Origin: Choristoneura fumiferana
Taxonomy: Eukaryota; Arthropoda; Insecta; Lepidoptera; Tortricidae
NCBI RefSeq assembly: GCF_025370935.1
Contig: NC_133494.1
Coordinates: 5,863,840 to 5,927,839 of the forward strand
DNA length: 64,000 bases
Direction of reading: 5' to 3'
This document shows positions 9,835 through 19,479 of the stretch, piece after piece. The notes under the pieces were generated by a model. That model searched no databases, had not been told where the DNA came from, and worked only from the letters and a program-made list of their open reading frames with translations. A program made the position numbers and the translations under genes. Numbering within the stretch: the first letter of the stretch is position 1; every line of letters starts with the position of its first letter.

Positions 9835-10120
9835 CTAGCTTATTTTTGTGTCCCACTGCTGGGCAAAGGCCTCTCCTCTCCTGCTCCACTCCTGCCTATC
9901 GAAGGCGAGCTCCCGCCATCCCACATTATAGGCATCTAAGTTGTCCCTCCATCTCCTCTTCGGTCTAATTCTATTACGGTATCCGTCACTAGGGACCCAT
10001 TCCGTAACAATTTTGGCCTAACGTTCTGGGTTCATTCGACAGACATGTCCAACCCAGCCCCACTTCAACTTGGCCGTCTTTACGCCCACGTCAGCAATTC
10101 CAGTCTTTGAGCGCAGCACA
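9835..10120 (-). pseudogene. Non-LTR retrotransposon C-terminal fragment with a stop
   Basis: The minus-strand translation contains KTAKLKWGWVGHVCRM, KRRWRDNLDAYNVGWRE and GEAFAQQWDTK. This is the typical C-terminal tail of RTE-like endonuclease/reverse transcriptase proteins of insects. One in-frame TAG follows the 'NPER' residues and the fragment starts abruptly, so it is a dead 5'-truncated insertion. It is a different subfamily from the one at 25290-25538. Confidence 0.8.
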
Positions 10121-10182
10121 GTGTTTGAAATAACTTATAATTATTATAAAATCTAACTAATCAATAATACTTGAGGTGTTTT

Positions 10183-10335
10183 TTTTTTTTTTACAGTATA
10201 GGCTTGCGTTTGGCCACAATCACGCCTGATGGAAAGCGAGGATGAGGCCTACGATGGAGCACGCTTGCCTAGTAAATGCTCATTCACCCTGGACTTGAAG
10301 GCGGCCAAATTGTAGTGTTCAGGAATGTGTAGTGT
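10183..10335 (-). pseudogene. LINE 3' end (C-terminal ORF2 fragment plus tail)
   Basis: On the minus strand the frame ends YNLAAFKSRVNEHLLGKRAP and stop. It is followed by a short 3' UTR (gattgtggccaaacgcaagc) and an A tail seen as poly(T) at 10182-10192. It is the same family as the plus-strand copy at 35723-36040, and strongly 5'-truncated. Confidence 0.75.
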
Positions 10336-10472
10336 GCTTGCTTAACCAATCTTAAAAAAAGGTAGGTAAGCGCATAGAAATTCCATGAAATATCTGATCT
10401 ATAAGATGAATGGAAAGGAAAAAAATATTACAACTATTATTAACACCTCTAGCGAGTTACAAGCTGTAGAGC

Positions 10473-10729
10473 GGCAACGTTGCATTTTTGTTAATATATA
10501 AGTTAATGTGTCTTCTTCAATAATTATGCGTGATAGGCCTTTTATATTCTTTAAAAACGAACAAATGTTTATTAACGGTTTTTAAAGCAAATAAAAGTCT
10601 ATCACACATAATTATTGGAGTAGACACATTAACTTATATATTAAAAACAGTTCTATCAGACCAAACTTTTTATTTTCATTAAATTTTTATGAAATAATCG
10701 AGAAAAACTAACAAAAATGCAACGTTGCC
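10473..10729. mobile_element. Foldback MITE, TIR GGCAACGTTGC
   Basis: The outer 21 bases (10473-10493 and 10709-10729) are perfect inverted repeats starting ggcaacgttgcatttttgtt. An inner inverted repeat (about 10490-10540 against 10600-10650) makes most of the element palindromic. AGC flanks both sides, a possible 3-base duplication. No ORF. Confidence 0.85.
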
Positions 10730-10789
10730 AGCTCAGCAGGTATAGCTAGATTAATTGATTTATCGAAAATACAAACTGAGCCATGGATG

Positions 10790-10985
10790 CACAGAAAAAG
10801 AGACCAGCGCTGGAAATCGAACTCAGGTCCTCAGCAATCCGTGCTGCGTGCTATAACCCCTACACCACCGCTGGACAAGAGTCTAGACACAAATTTCTCC
10901 TAAGCACACATATCTCAGGTTGTTTTTTTTTCAGGCTACAGTAGCAGCAGCGCTAGCGACATCTATGTTTCGCTCTCATAATATT
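10790..10985 (-). mobile_element. tRNA-like SINE, diverged copy
   Basis: The minus-strand segment 10876-10804 is tRNA-like, with a B-box-like region (gagttcgatttcc). It is preceded by the cataggagaaatt-type leader and the cgacatctatg segment shared with 31740-31965. It looks old. Confidence 0.65.
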
Positions 10986-11438
10986 AATTGATTTAGTCAG
11001 TAAAATTAATAGACACGGACGCTCCTTCTTACATTACACGCCCTGTCCTATCTATACTAGAATCTGAAGCGGAGAAAAAAAGATAATACTTGAACGCCTG
11101 CAAAAAGCGATATGCTAGTTTTACCCACCTCAGTTGACGGAGTTTTTGCACCACAGATGTCGGCTTTCATTAAACACCTCGGTCAAGCCATCGCTGACCG
11201 TTGGGATAAATCCCTAAGTGTCGTGATGGGCTGGCTTAGATCAAGAATCATACCTAATGTTTATTATACGAGCCAACAAGTATGTGCATTCGAGGCACAC
11301 GTCATAAATTACGATCGATCGGATGGACTGACCCAAGCAAGACCAGCAGTGCACATGGCTGCTGAAATATTTTTTGTCTATAATCTTTTGACAAAAGTCT
11401 TTATGATATGTAATGTTTGTCAATTGTGTTTTACTTTT

Positions 11439-12107
11439 TTAGGGTTCCGTACCTCGAAAGGAAAAAAGGGAACCCTTATAGGATTACTTTGTTGTCCGTC
11501 CATCCGTCCGTGAGATATCAAGCTGAAATTTATATTAAATACTCAGGTCTACTGTCCCTTGGAGCTGTGAAAAAATCAAACTTCTAAGCCAACGCAATGA
11601 AAAGATACAGCCGTTTATGCCGCAAATTTCCGCAAATTTTCGAAACTCGCAAGGGAATCAAAGCCTACAGGGTACTTCCCGTGAACACAGAATGTTGAAA
11701 TTTGGTATGAAGCAACGTCTTAAGAATATTATTCTTATATAAGAATAAGAATAAATTTTATTGAAACAGTTAATTTACATTTCATGAATAGATTAAAACG
11801 ATCTAACAAATGTAGCACTGCGGCAGATTTCCTAAATAAGACAATTTCCCGTGACACCTTAGACTAGGCTAGGCCTGACCTGTAGAGTGACACTACACCC
11901 TTTACCAATTGTGACGATTCAAGCGACAGGCATCTATTATAATCTGTATAATTAAACTTAAAAGTTAAGACAACTTATAGCACAGATAAAGGAAAAATTG
12001 CGAAAATCGTAAATTTTTAGTTACATCATATTTAATAAAAATAAACCTACAGGTTTGTACGGAACCCTCGGTGCGCGAGTCCGATTCTCACTTGGCCGGT
12101 TTTTTGT
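11439..12107 (+). repeat. 'agggttccgtacctcgaaag' spacer repeat with an insert
   Basis: The first part (11439-11725) and last part (11986-12107, ending ttctcacttggccggttttt) form one repeat unit typical of lepidopteran spacer DNA. A segment of about 260 bases interrupts it (next entry). It is non-coding, and its tail resembles that of the 'agggttccg' family at 43882-44533. Confidence 0.7.
11726..11985 (-). mobile_element. Insert resembling a LINE 3' UTR
   Basis: It begins tataagaataagaataaatt, which on the minus strand reads as a terminal aatttattcttattcttata tail. It has no coding content and interrupts the host repeat. Exact ends are uncertain. Confidence 0.4.
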
Positions 12108-12109
12108 AC

Positions 12110-13970
12110 AATAAAGTATTTACCGCAAAAAAAAATGCTGCAATGTTGGCGACAGTTGAGTCTAATTATTTGAATGAGTATGTGTGTAATTCAATTTTAT
12201 TAATTTGATCAAAATGTTGACGACACCTGCGAGTAAAATATACTTTTAAGTATGGATGAGTTTAAGAGATATTGATTTCTGGGTGTCATCCTGACCTATC
12301 TTAAAGTCTGATATATGTTTTATACGCAAATAAATCTTTACTTTGCTTTAGTGACATATGTGGCAAAGTTTAACTGGAAGAGATCTCTATAAGGGATACA
12401 TTTACATCTCTTTCCCTTATCAACTGTTAATCTCATATGTTTTATGTACAATAAAGAGTTTTATATTTAATACAATATAAAACATAATATGTTGTTTATA
12501 ATTTAGAAGTGATAATTGGATAGCTTTTTGCATGAAAACATTTATGTGCCGCACAAATGAAGCTGTCTTGCACGTGAGGTCGCAGAGTACCAAGATAATC
12601 GGTTTTTTTAATCACTTACCGTGTGTGTGAAAATTATTTTACATGGAGCACTGGTAATCAATTTATATATTCGTTAGAGTTACAAGCAGCCCTAGCAACA
12701 TGATCGAATATCTTACGATGCAATCAATCATCAGACTAACTTCTTCGAAGGGAAACGTGAGTGGATATCTGATTGAAGAGGATTGTGGTACAACAGCGAA
12801 AACTAGTGTTTTCACACAGATGGTGGTAACGTTTTCTAAACGTTAACGATTTTTGTACGTTTCGTGTTACTTTTAAATTGCCAATTTGGCATTGATCACT
12901 ATTTTACAATGTGGTTCAATTCCAAAACCATTTCGACGAATCATTTTTTAAAATTTATTTTAAAAAAAATACTGCAAATATTTGCAAAATAACGTTTGAC
13001 CTTTGTTTGACTTTCATCGTAAATAAACGTATTGTAACTAAACCGCCTAATCCTAACACTGCCAGGTGACACACGAGACGATACTACGTTTTTTTAAATA
13101 ATTGTGGCGGGCAAAGATAAACGCAGTTTTTAACGCCATGACAACTATGGTTAGCTATAGTTCTGGTTACTTATAAATAGGATAAAAAATTCAAAACCCA
13201 ACTAAAACCAAAACCCTTCAAATGGGTGTCTTAAATTAGCCTATTTTATGAAAAAATAAAATAAAAATTAACATTTTTTTTTGTGACTAATGACAATGAC
13301 AATTTATTTTTAAATTGATAACGGGCGACATTAGTTTTATACATGAAACTCATAAAAAAACCAGTTGACACTGAGAAACAAAGTACAAAGGCACACTTAT
13401 CCCATAAAGGGATCTCTTCCAGTTAACTTTCAAACGATTGACACGACAAGATAAACAAGAGTCTTACAAAGGTAATACTAATAATTAATAATTCCTGTGC
13501 CATCGCTATTAGAGGTTGATGGAATTAAATTAGGTCCGAGTGCTCGCCACGCTGATGCTTAATAGATGACACCCTTCTGTCACCTTTATTGCTAATGGCG
13601 TAAAAGCAAAGATGGCAACTATTGGGACAGTGACGTTTACCTTCAGTGAAAAAGGCTATTTAAAATAAACACATTATTCTTAAGAAACGACTTTCTACTT
13701 CTAGGAAGATATTTTTCCTATATTATTACAAACAGAAACTTCTAGGCTTACCGTTGCTTCATATTAACAACCGAGTATTATTCCAAGTGTCCATTTACTG
13801 GCTGGATTGAGGACCTCCTTGACAGTCTCTTGAGACAAATGATGTGGATTTATATCTTCCCTTGCCAAAATCCAGTGGCAAAGTACGACTACGATTTGTT
13901 ACAATTATTTGCTTACCTCTATTTACACATCGTTAGTTTGGGGCTTTGCGGGTCGCAGAACCTCTGTCTA
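12110..13970. other. Intergenic with two retroposon tails
   Basis: No gene was seen. Segments at about 12362-12475 (plus) and 13345-13430 (minus) share the aactggaagagatctcttta / cccttat / tacaataaagag core. That core recurs at 23964-24035 and 24316-24447 and looks like a retroposon 3' end. The rest is AT-rich and featureless. Confidence 0.5.
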
Positions 13971-13976
13971 TTATAA

Positions 13977-14313
13977 GGTACTTGTCCCACCGCCGACGAT
14001 GAGCGAGCAGCGATTAGAGCTAGGAACTAGAAGCGAGTGGGCGAGCAGCGAGAAGCGAGTGTAGTTTTGTCGCTCGGCTGTAGAGAGTGTTCGAGTGCGA
14101 CGGGCGATTACTCGCCCTATAGTGTTACAGCTCTAGTCGCTGCGATAAAAGAGTGAAGACAGTTCTCGGCGGCAGTGTGAACAGCCAGCAGTGATCAACT
14201 ATTAATATATGTGTTCCTTTTACTCACACAGGATCTATATATTTTGTTCGTTTCTTGAGCGAGAAAATAGTCGATCGCCAATCGCTTCTTCGCCGGCGGT
14301 GAGACAACTGCCT
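13977..14313. mobile_element. MITE with imperfect inverted ends (cccaccgccg)
   Basis: The left end (ggtacttgtcccaccgccga) and the complement of the right end (ggcagttgtctcaccgccgg) are similar over about 35 bases. The interior holds many agcgag / gctcgct motifs that can fold. No ORF. No target duplication was determined. Confidence 0.6.
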
Positions 14314-14314
14314 A

Positions 14315-14902
14315 ATGTCTGGTTACTGAAGTACTCGTACTTGTATTGAAGAACATTGTGGTAGGTATAGCAGGAACTGAAACAGTTTTTACTAGTATCG
14401 CCTTTGCCATAAAGGCACATGAAGCTGTTGTCCAGGCCGTTCAAGCTGTTTCAGGCTTCGAAAAATTATATTCACTATAAGATATATACCCAATGTCCTT
14501 GCTAAGACGTAAAAAAGACAGGGTATTTCTCCTTTAGTTTAGGTCATTTATCATTTAAATTTAAAATTGCATCACAATTTACAAATTGAAAGAATTAGAG
14601 AGCCAATTAAAGGCATTTATACTGAAATTGTGAAAAGATTTATCTCGGCCTATGTACTTAACACTATAAGCTCAGTGCAGATTATGAATTTCACACATAC
14701 ACCATTAAATTGTTCGCTCGTGCCTATATACCCCTTAGGCCACTTGGTCCGATCGGCTTGTCCGGATTGATCGGACGACGAATATTTTTTTTAACTGTTG
14801 GTTCGATTAATCAAACTTTACAGTTTTCGTAGCCCGAGTGTCGAACTACTAGGACGATTACATTTCCTTGTAGTCCGATCAGTCGGGCCATTGTCGGTTT
14901 TT
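14315..14902. other. Intergenic; possible foldback at 14740-14890
   Basis: Short gtccgat / atcggac motifs in both orientations (about 14745-14772 and 14868-14890) suggest a decayed palindromic element. No gene was seen. Confidence 0.4.
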
Positions 14903-14946
14903 TTAACCCCCGACGCAAAAAGAGGGGTGTTATAAGTTTGACCGCT
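14903..14946 (+). repeat. 'aacccccgacgcaaaaagag' repeat, cut short
   Basis: It matches the first 45 bases of the copy at 19235-19475 and stops at gaccgctat, exactly where homology to the GGGTAAGG transposon begins. Confidence 0.75.
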
Positions 14947-15898
14947 ATTATTTTCATGCTATTTAACTTCTCATGATCATGATTTTGTTTATACAAAATT
15001 TTATGATATAACGATAGTCCTACCGATTGCGGAATCATAATAATCAAATAATTTTCTTGTTTTATATTTATTTCTTTTCACGTGCCAAAATTCCACGTTT
15101 TCGTTACGTATACTTAGGTGACGCTTTATAAAGCTAGCTTTAACGCCAATTTTGGTAGAAATTTGTTTTTGTACACTGGCAACTAATACTCTAATAGGGC
15201 AACACCGATGAGATAAATAAATCTCATCAGTTTGTTGACAAACAGACATCAAAAGCGACGCGGAGATTTTTTTTCGAAAAAACGTCGAAAGTGCTTGTTC
15301 GATTTCAGGGGTAAGTAGTGATTATTTTAAACTGGTTGTTTTTTCATACGATAGGGTAATCTTTTCCACGCAAGTGGCATGTATTATTATGTTCAAAATG
15401 TCGTTATTTCACCATGAGAAATGATTTTTTGTTTAAAATACGTTACACTTTCGTTACGATTACGTTACATTTTTACAAAATGCTACGTATTTTTACATAA
15501 CGTAACGAAAAAATGTGGTAAAAGGAAGTGCACACAGAAAAATTCTAACTTACACCAGTTTATTATTATGTTTCCAATGACATAAATTTGAATCTGTATT
15601 TGTACCATTTAATGCGTTTGTTTAAATATAAATAATCTGTAGGTGCAAGGATCGGCACAAGAGAATTGTGGTGGGTTCTGTGTTCACGTCCTGCTCACAT
15701 GCATAGCGTATTTAAAGTGAGAGACAAACGGAGAGATTCACTTACCTACTTAGTTCATTTTTCAGATACGTTATCTAATGAGAATATTAACCAGTATGAT
15801 CTAGGCTTTATAAAAAATTACGTTACGTTTTATGGTAACGTCACGTATTTTTTTATGTTATTTCTATGTCACATTGGTCAAAATTGGCGGCCTTACCC
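14946..15898 (-). mobile_element. Truncated/chimeric copy of the GGGTAAGG transposon
   Basis: It is homologous to 7020-8637 in inverted orientation, minus the segment of about 650 bases that carries the nested retroposon. It ends at the terminal repeat ccttaccc (15891-15898). The other terminal repeat and about 230 bases of that end are missing and replaced by a different repeat at 14946. From 15247 onward it is also part of block C. Confidence 0.8.
15001..15249 (-). CDS. Unknown ORF of the GGGTAAGG transposon family, longer copy
   Basis: The frame encodes 82 residues beginning MSVCQQTDEIYLSHRCC and ending AIGRTIVIS before a TAA at 15001-15003. It matches the ORF at 8334-8528 and extends about 18 residues past that copy's stop. 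The product is small and basic, with two adjacent cysteines (HRCCP) and an FWHVKRNKYKT motif. I do not recognise it. Its ATG is about 45 bases from the start of the CGTTAC-bearing part of the element, so the ORF would be transcribed outward from the middle. Whether it is expressed, or is one exon of a longer gene, cannot be told from one window. Confidence 0.45.
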   Translation of the reverse strand: MSVCQQTDEIYLSHRCCPIRVLVASVQKQISTKIGVKASFIKRHLSIRNENVEFWHVKRNKYKTRKLFDYYDSAIGRTIVIS

Positions 15899-16970
15899 AC
15901 GTGCAAAATTGAGTGGAAAATTTTGCGAATTCGTTCATTGAATTTCTTGCTAGTACTGAGGGTTAAAATTTCCTGTTCGCCTGGTGTGTAGAGCCCTTAA
16001 GGTCGAAGTTCTCATCCCAGCATTAGAACTATTTGACAGGCGAATCAGAAAGTTACGTTTAATTTGAATCTGTTGGCACTTAACATGGGTCCTAGGCGTT
16101 TAACAAATAATTTGATTATTGTGAAATAGTTCCAATTTCATGCCAATCTTTCTATTTAGGCTGCTCCCTTTTCACATAATGTAGAAAATTAATGGTCTCT
16201 ATATTATGTGAAATAACTCTTCTTTGGGCAGTCGGGTAAAAATCACAGCTGTCCCTTTAGTTATATAATTTCGATTTATATAATTGGCATCAGCGATGTG
16301 AGATTATTATATGCAGGGACATGATTGATGAATATTGGAATATTATAAAAATATTCATTCAGTTACATATGGTTCCAACGAAAGACTAATGCGTCGGTTG
16401 AAATGCCGATATCATGGTGAGTTGGGACCATTTCGTGACAATTTATCTCTATTTCCGTTTTTAGGGTTCTAGTCAAAATTACAAAAACGGTATTTTACTA
16501 CCTATATTATGTACCTTATAGTTTTCATCCGTCTGTATGTCACACGCATTTTACTCAAAACTGCAAGACTTATATTCATGGAATTATGAAAAAACCGTTT
16601 TTGAGTTACTGTCGCAAAATTGCGCTTTTCAACAAAAGGACGTATGTGCTAATGGAGATATGTACGCCCTTTTGCTCCCTAGCTTTCTTTTTGTAGTGAC
16701 GGCTACGGAACCCTACACTGTGAGTATGCTTGGTCATGCTCTTGGTCGGTTTTATTATCTTTTTAAAAAACCTTAAGGGGAAATGTGATGCCGTCTCCGT
16801 CTATTCGAACATAACAAATAGAGACGGCATCACACCTAACCGCCAGTTAACACTAATCAATTAATGGTGAAACAGCCCCTAAATGTCACGAATAATGTTT
16901 TCTCCCTTTATTTATAATTATATTTATTTTTGATTAAAATGTCGATAACCCAACATATTTTGTTCTTAAT
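15247..16970. repeat. Block C: near-identical copy of 1-1716
   Basis: The 1724 bases align end to end with block A. Here the sequence continues beyond both edges of A, to the left into more transposon and to the right into aataaatacctatttggcgg. This copy is therefore probably the correctly assembled locus. Its contents are as listed for block A. Confidence 0.9.
16775..16880. mobile_element. Truncated GGGGCTGTTTCACC foldback MITE (block C)
   Basis: Same structure as at 1521-1625, with the left arm deleted after aagggg and the right arm ending ggtgaaacagcccct. Confidence 0.7.
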
Positions 16971-17345
16971 AATAAATACCTATTTGGCGGGTCGCTTATA
17001 CTTACTAACGAAATGAGTCAGGTAGAATGGAAGGATTTTATAAAACGATATGGCGTGAATGCGTTACAGTTACAATTCGTAAAATGTCTTGCTTACGGTC
17101 TCTCATTCCTTCAATAAATGCGACAGGAAACTGATAGCGGTTAAAACGCTTGTAGAACTACCTATCTGAGACATCTAGAATGAGGTTGAAACAAGGAGAT
17201 TAGGACCGGCCAATTAGGCAGTGATTGGGGAAATCCTCAATAATCTCGCTGTGGCGTTTGGGAGAAGAGATAGATTTTATACGACAAAGAAAATGAAATA
17301 AGGAGTACTTAATTCGATTGTGGTTACTCGGTGAATATATTTCCT
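16971..17345. other. Intergenic, no gene identified
   Basis: A 34-codon plus-strand frame (17011-17115) beginning MSQVEWKDFIKRYGVNALQL looks faintly protein-like but matches no family I know. The rest has no recognisable content. Confidence 0.3.
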
Positions 17346-17347
17346 TT

Positions 17348-17505
17348 AAGATCTATATACAATAGCTTTAAACGAGCAATTCTTGTATATATAATCAGAA
17401 TTTCGGAAACTGCTCTACAATTTGGTATGTGGGGGTTTTCGGGGATGACAAATCGATTTTGCTTGGTCTTACTCGTATCTCTGGGAAAACGTTTATTACT
17501 TAGGA
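17348..17505 (+). repeat. 'ttcggggatctcggaaacgg' repeat, diverged copy
   Basis: It shares cgagcaattcttgtatatat, aatttggtatgtgggggttt and cttggtctta...ctgggaaaacg with the copies at 23211, 26762, 29670 and 60413. Non-coding. Confidence 0.6.
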
Positions 17506-17754
17506 CTTTTACGCAGTACAACTTGTGCTTTTGCCACTTGCATCATCCAAGCTATATCCATAAAAAATAGTTGCCAAAAAATTTACTCTCTCAAAAAAAA
17601 AGCGCCCGAGAATGACTCGGATTTGCGCTCCGAGGGTACCGTGCAAATTTGTAGTTAACTATGAATATTCAGGGTTAGCAGAGCCCTAGGCAAAATGTAT
17701 GCAGTGTGGGGTCATTATGTAGATGGATAACTACTGACATAGAGAGACAGATAT

Positions 17755-18110
17755 AAATAATAATAGTAATAATTTATTTCTCGACCAACTTGGATCATTG
17801 AGTTAGTAATACAATTGAATAAAACTTATGCTAGTGTTAGTTAAGACATACAGAAGGACAACTACAAACAATACATAACAAAACATCACTAACACAACAT
17901 TCAGGTATTGCGCCGCACGTGTAGTTGACAGACGTGGTTAACATACGGGCAATCCAGTCTGTCTGCTATCATGCGCAGGACACTGTTGGAACTAGCCCGG
18001 ACTCTGCTGTCGAGAGATGCGCATCGTTTACGCATTATGGCGTAAAAACAGTCCACGCGCGCCTCCGCGAACATCCCCGAAGCGCTGCAGAATCGCGGTA
18101 GCCCCTGAAC
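17755..18110 (-). pseudogene. Non-LTR retrotransposon 3' end (C-terminal fragment)
   Basis: Read on the minus strand, 18105-17901 encodes about 68 residues, including RFCSASGMFAEARVDCFYAI, RKRCASLDSRVRAS and RLDCPYVNHVCQLHV, then a stop. This resembles the extreme C-terminus of lepidopteran LINE reverse-transcriptase ORFs. The lower-coordinate part (17900-17755) would be its 3' UTR. No palm motifs are present, so this is a 5'-truncated insertion. The class is inferred from family knowledge. Confidence 0.6.
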
Positions 18111-18143
18111 GCGTTATTATATTGAATACGCAGAGATAAAAAA

Positions 18144-18638
18144 TAGTACATTGTGTCTTAAGGGCGGTAAATAAGGAATTACGAACGAGAGTCTATTAGA
18201 AGCCTGAAGTCGAAGACTGAGGGCTTTAATGAGTCGATGTTCGTAATTCTAGTATCGCCCGTGCGACATACAATGTTTTTCATCACGTTTGCGAGTAAAA
18301 TTTTATATTTCTAAAAGAAAAAATATAATTTTTCCAAATATTGGTGATACCTTAGGCTGCGCTCAAGCCCTACCGCCCTCCTCCTCCCGCAGCATGCGCC
18401 TGACGTGCGTGTGCGTGTGGTCCAGCGCGCCATGCAGTATCAGTACGGGCATTGACTCATTTACCGACCTTGTGCTTCATGACAAGAAAATTTGTACGCG
18501 CAATGACTCATTTACCGACCACGGGTTTCATGACGGGCACATTCGAGGCACATTCAGTCGAGGGTTTTATTTGGGGGGTTGCAACCAAGGTAGCCTGCCT
18601 AACGACGCTGCTTACGAGCTAAAAGTGTGATGAAAGTA
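18144..18638 (+). mobile_element. 'tttttcatcac' repeat element with attached foldback
   Basis: It has two parts: a foldback (18144-18290, gtacattgtgtcttaagggc with its inverted match before ttcatcac), then a body ending gtgtgatgaaa. The body contains two similar copies of tgactcatttaccgacc. Other copies are 26190-26684 (plus) and 34206-34600 (minus, shortened). The frame around IDSFTDLVLHDKKI stays open in all three copies but has no recognised domain. Confidence 0.75.
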
Positions 18639-18915
18639 ACATTTTCAGGCTTTTCTCATTGACTGCGCAATGAGAGCTACTTTAATACCAAATTTTATAA
18701 GGCACACTACGATTGTGCCGTAACGGCGTTCTAATTGAGTTTGAACTTGATCTGTAATATTGCTAGAAAATCATGTCGTCTACGGAAAATTGGCAGCATT
18801 TTTCACTTAAACTCGAGCACAGTATTTAAATTGCCGACTAAATACTTTGAGTGTCATTTTCTGACAAACGACTACCGTTATCTCCCTAATTCCGCAGAGC
18901 ATCCGGCCTGAAAAG

Positions 18916-18924
18916 TATAAAAAG
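18916..18924 (+). promoter_or_regulatory. TATA box of a putative secreted-peptide gene
   Basis: TATAAAAAG lies 54 bases before the ATG at 18970. A start site about 30 bases downstream would give a leader of about 25 bases. The surrounding 300 bases are not a recognised repeat. No clear kappaB-type site was seen upstream. Confidence 0.5.
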
Positions 18925-18969
18925 GTTCGTTACGCGGACCATTCTTATATTTTCTTCGGTAAATAAAAA

Positions 18970-19021
18970 TGAAGACAATTGTTTTATTCTTTGTTCTGTT
19001 CGCATTCGCAGCTGTTACTGG
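18970..19021 (+). CDS. Signal-peptide exon 1 of a putative small secreted protein
   Basis: The exon encodes MKTIVLFFVLFAFAAVT plus the first base of a glycine-type codon and ends at a consensus donor (G|GTAAGTGA). The lysine followed by a hydrophobic run and small residues is a textbook signal peptide. A TATA box at 18916 precedes it. Short first exons of this kind are common in insect genes for antimicrobial peptides, small inhibitors and other secreted peptides. The mature part is unknown, because only one possible second exon (20510-20539) was seen. The intron contains a repeat (19235-19475), which is normal. I cannot name the family; the gene could also be a relic lacking its later exons. 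Confidence 0.5.
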
Positions 19022-19234
19022 TAAGTGACATTTTTATGTGTTCTCGTGAGTTATTGTATGGGAGGGCCGCTAATAGCCTCATTTATATGATAACAATAAA
19101 AGTAGATATCTGTGATTTTCAGTATGAGGCACATAAATAAATTCTAAGCGAAAAAACTTAAGAAATTTCCTTCGTAAATGTAGTGTACAAAACGGACATG
19201 GAAGTCTTTATCACTATTACTTACAAGTGACGCC

Positions 19235-19475
19235 CCTTTTTAACCCCCGACGCAAAAAGAGGGGTGTTATAAGTTTGACCGCTATGTGTGTCTGTGTGTA
19301 TGTATGTGGCACCGTAGCTCTCAAACGGGTGGAGCGATTTAAATGCAGTTTTTTAATTTGAAATCAAGTTTTCTCGCGATGGTTTTTAGACATGTTTCAT
19401 CAAAATCGGTTTAGCCGTTTTTGAGATACTGAACTTTCAAGCGACAAAGTCGGGGGTTTTCCTACTTTTTGTTGG
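19235..19475 (+). repeat. 'aacccccgacgcaaaaagag' repeat
   Basis: It runs from tttaacccccgacgcaaaaa to gcgacaaagtcgggggtttt, with its two ends roughly complementary (cccccgac / gtcggggg). It contains a gtgtgtctgtgtgt tract. Other copies are 41675-41887 and 62025-62191 (minus) and the stub at 14903. Non-coding. Confidence 0.75.
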
Positions 19476-19479
19476 TTAA

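Noticed and set aside
10804..10876. Possible tRNA gene
   Set aside because: The acceptor and anticodon arms do not form and it is a diverged copy of the SINE part at 31759-31834.
11112..11513. 133-codon plus-strand open frame
   Set aside because: The second half lies in a known spacer repeat (from 11439) and nothing in the first half resembles a protein family.
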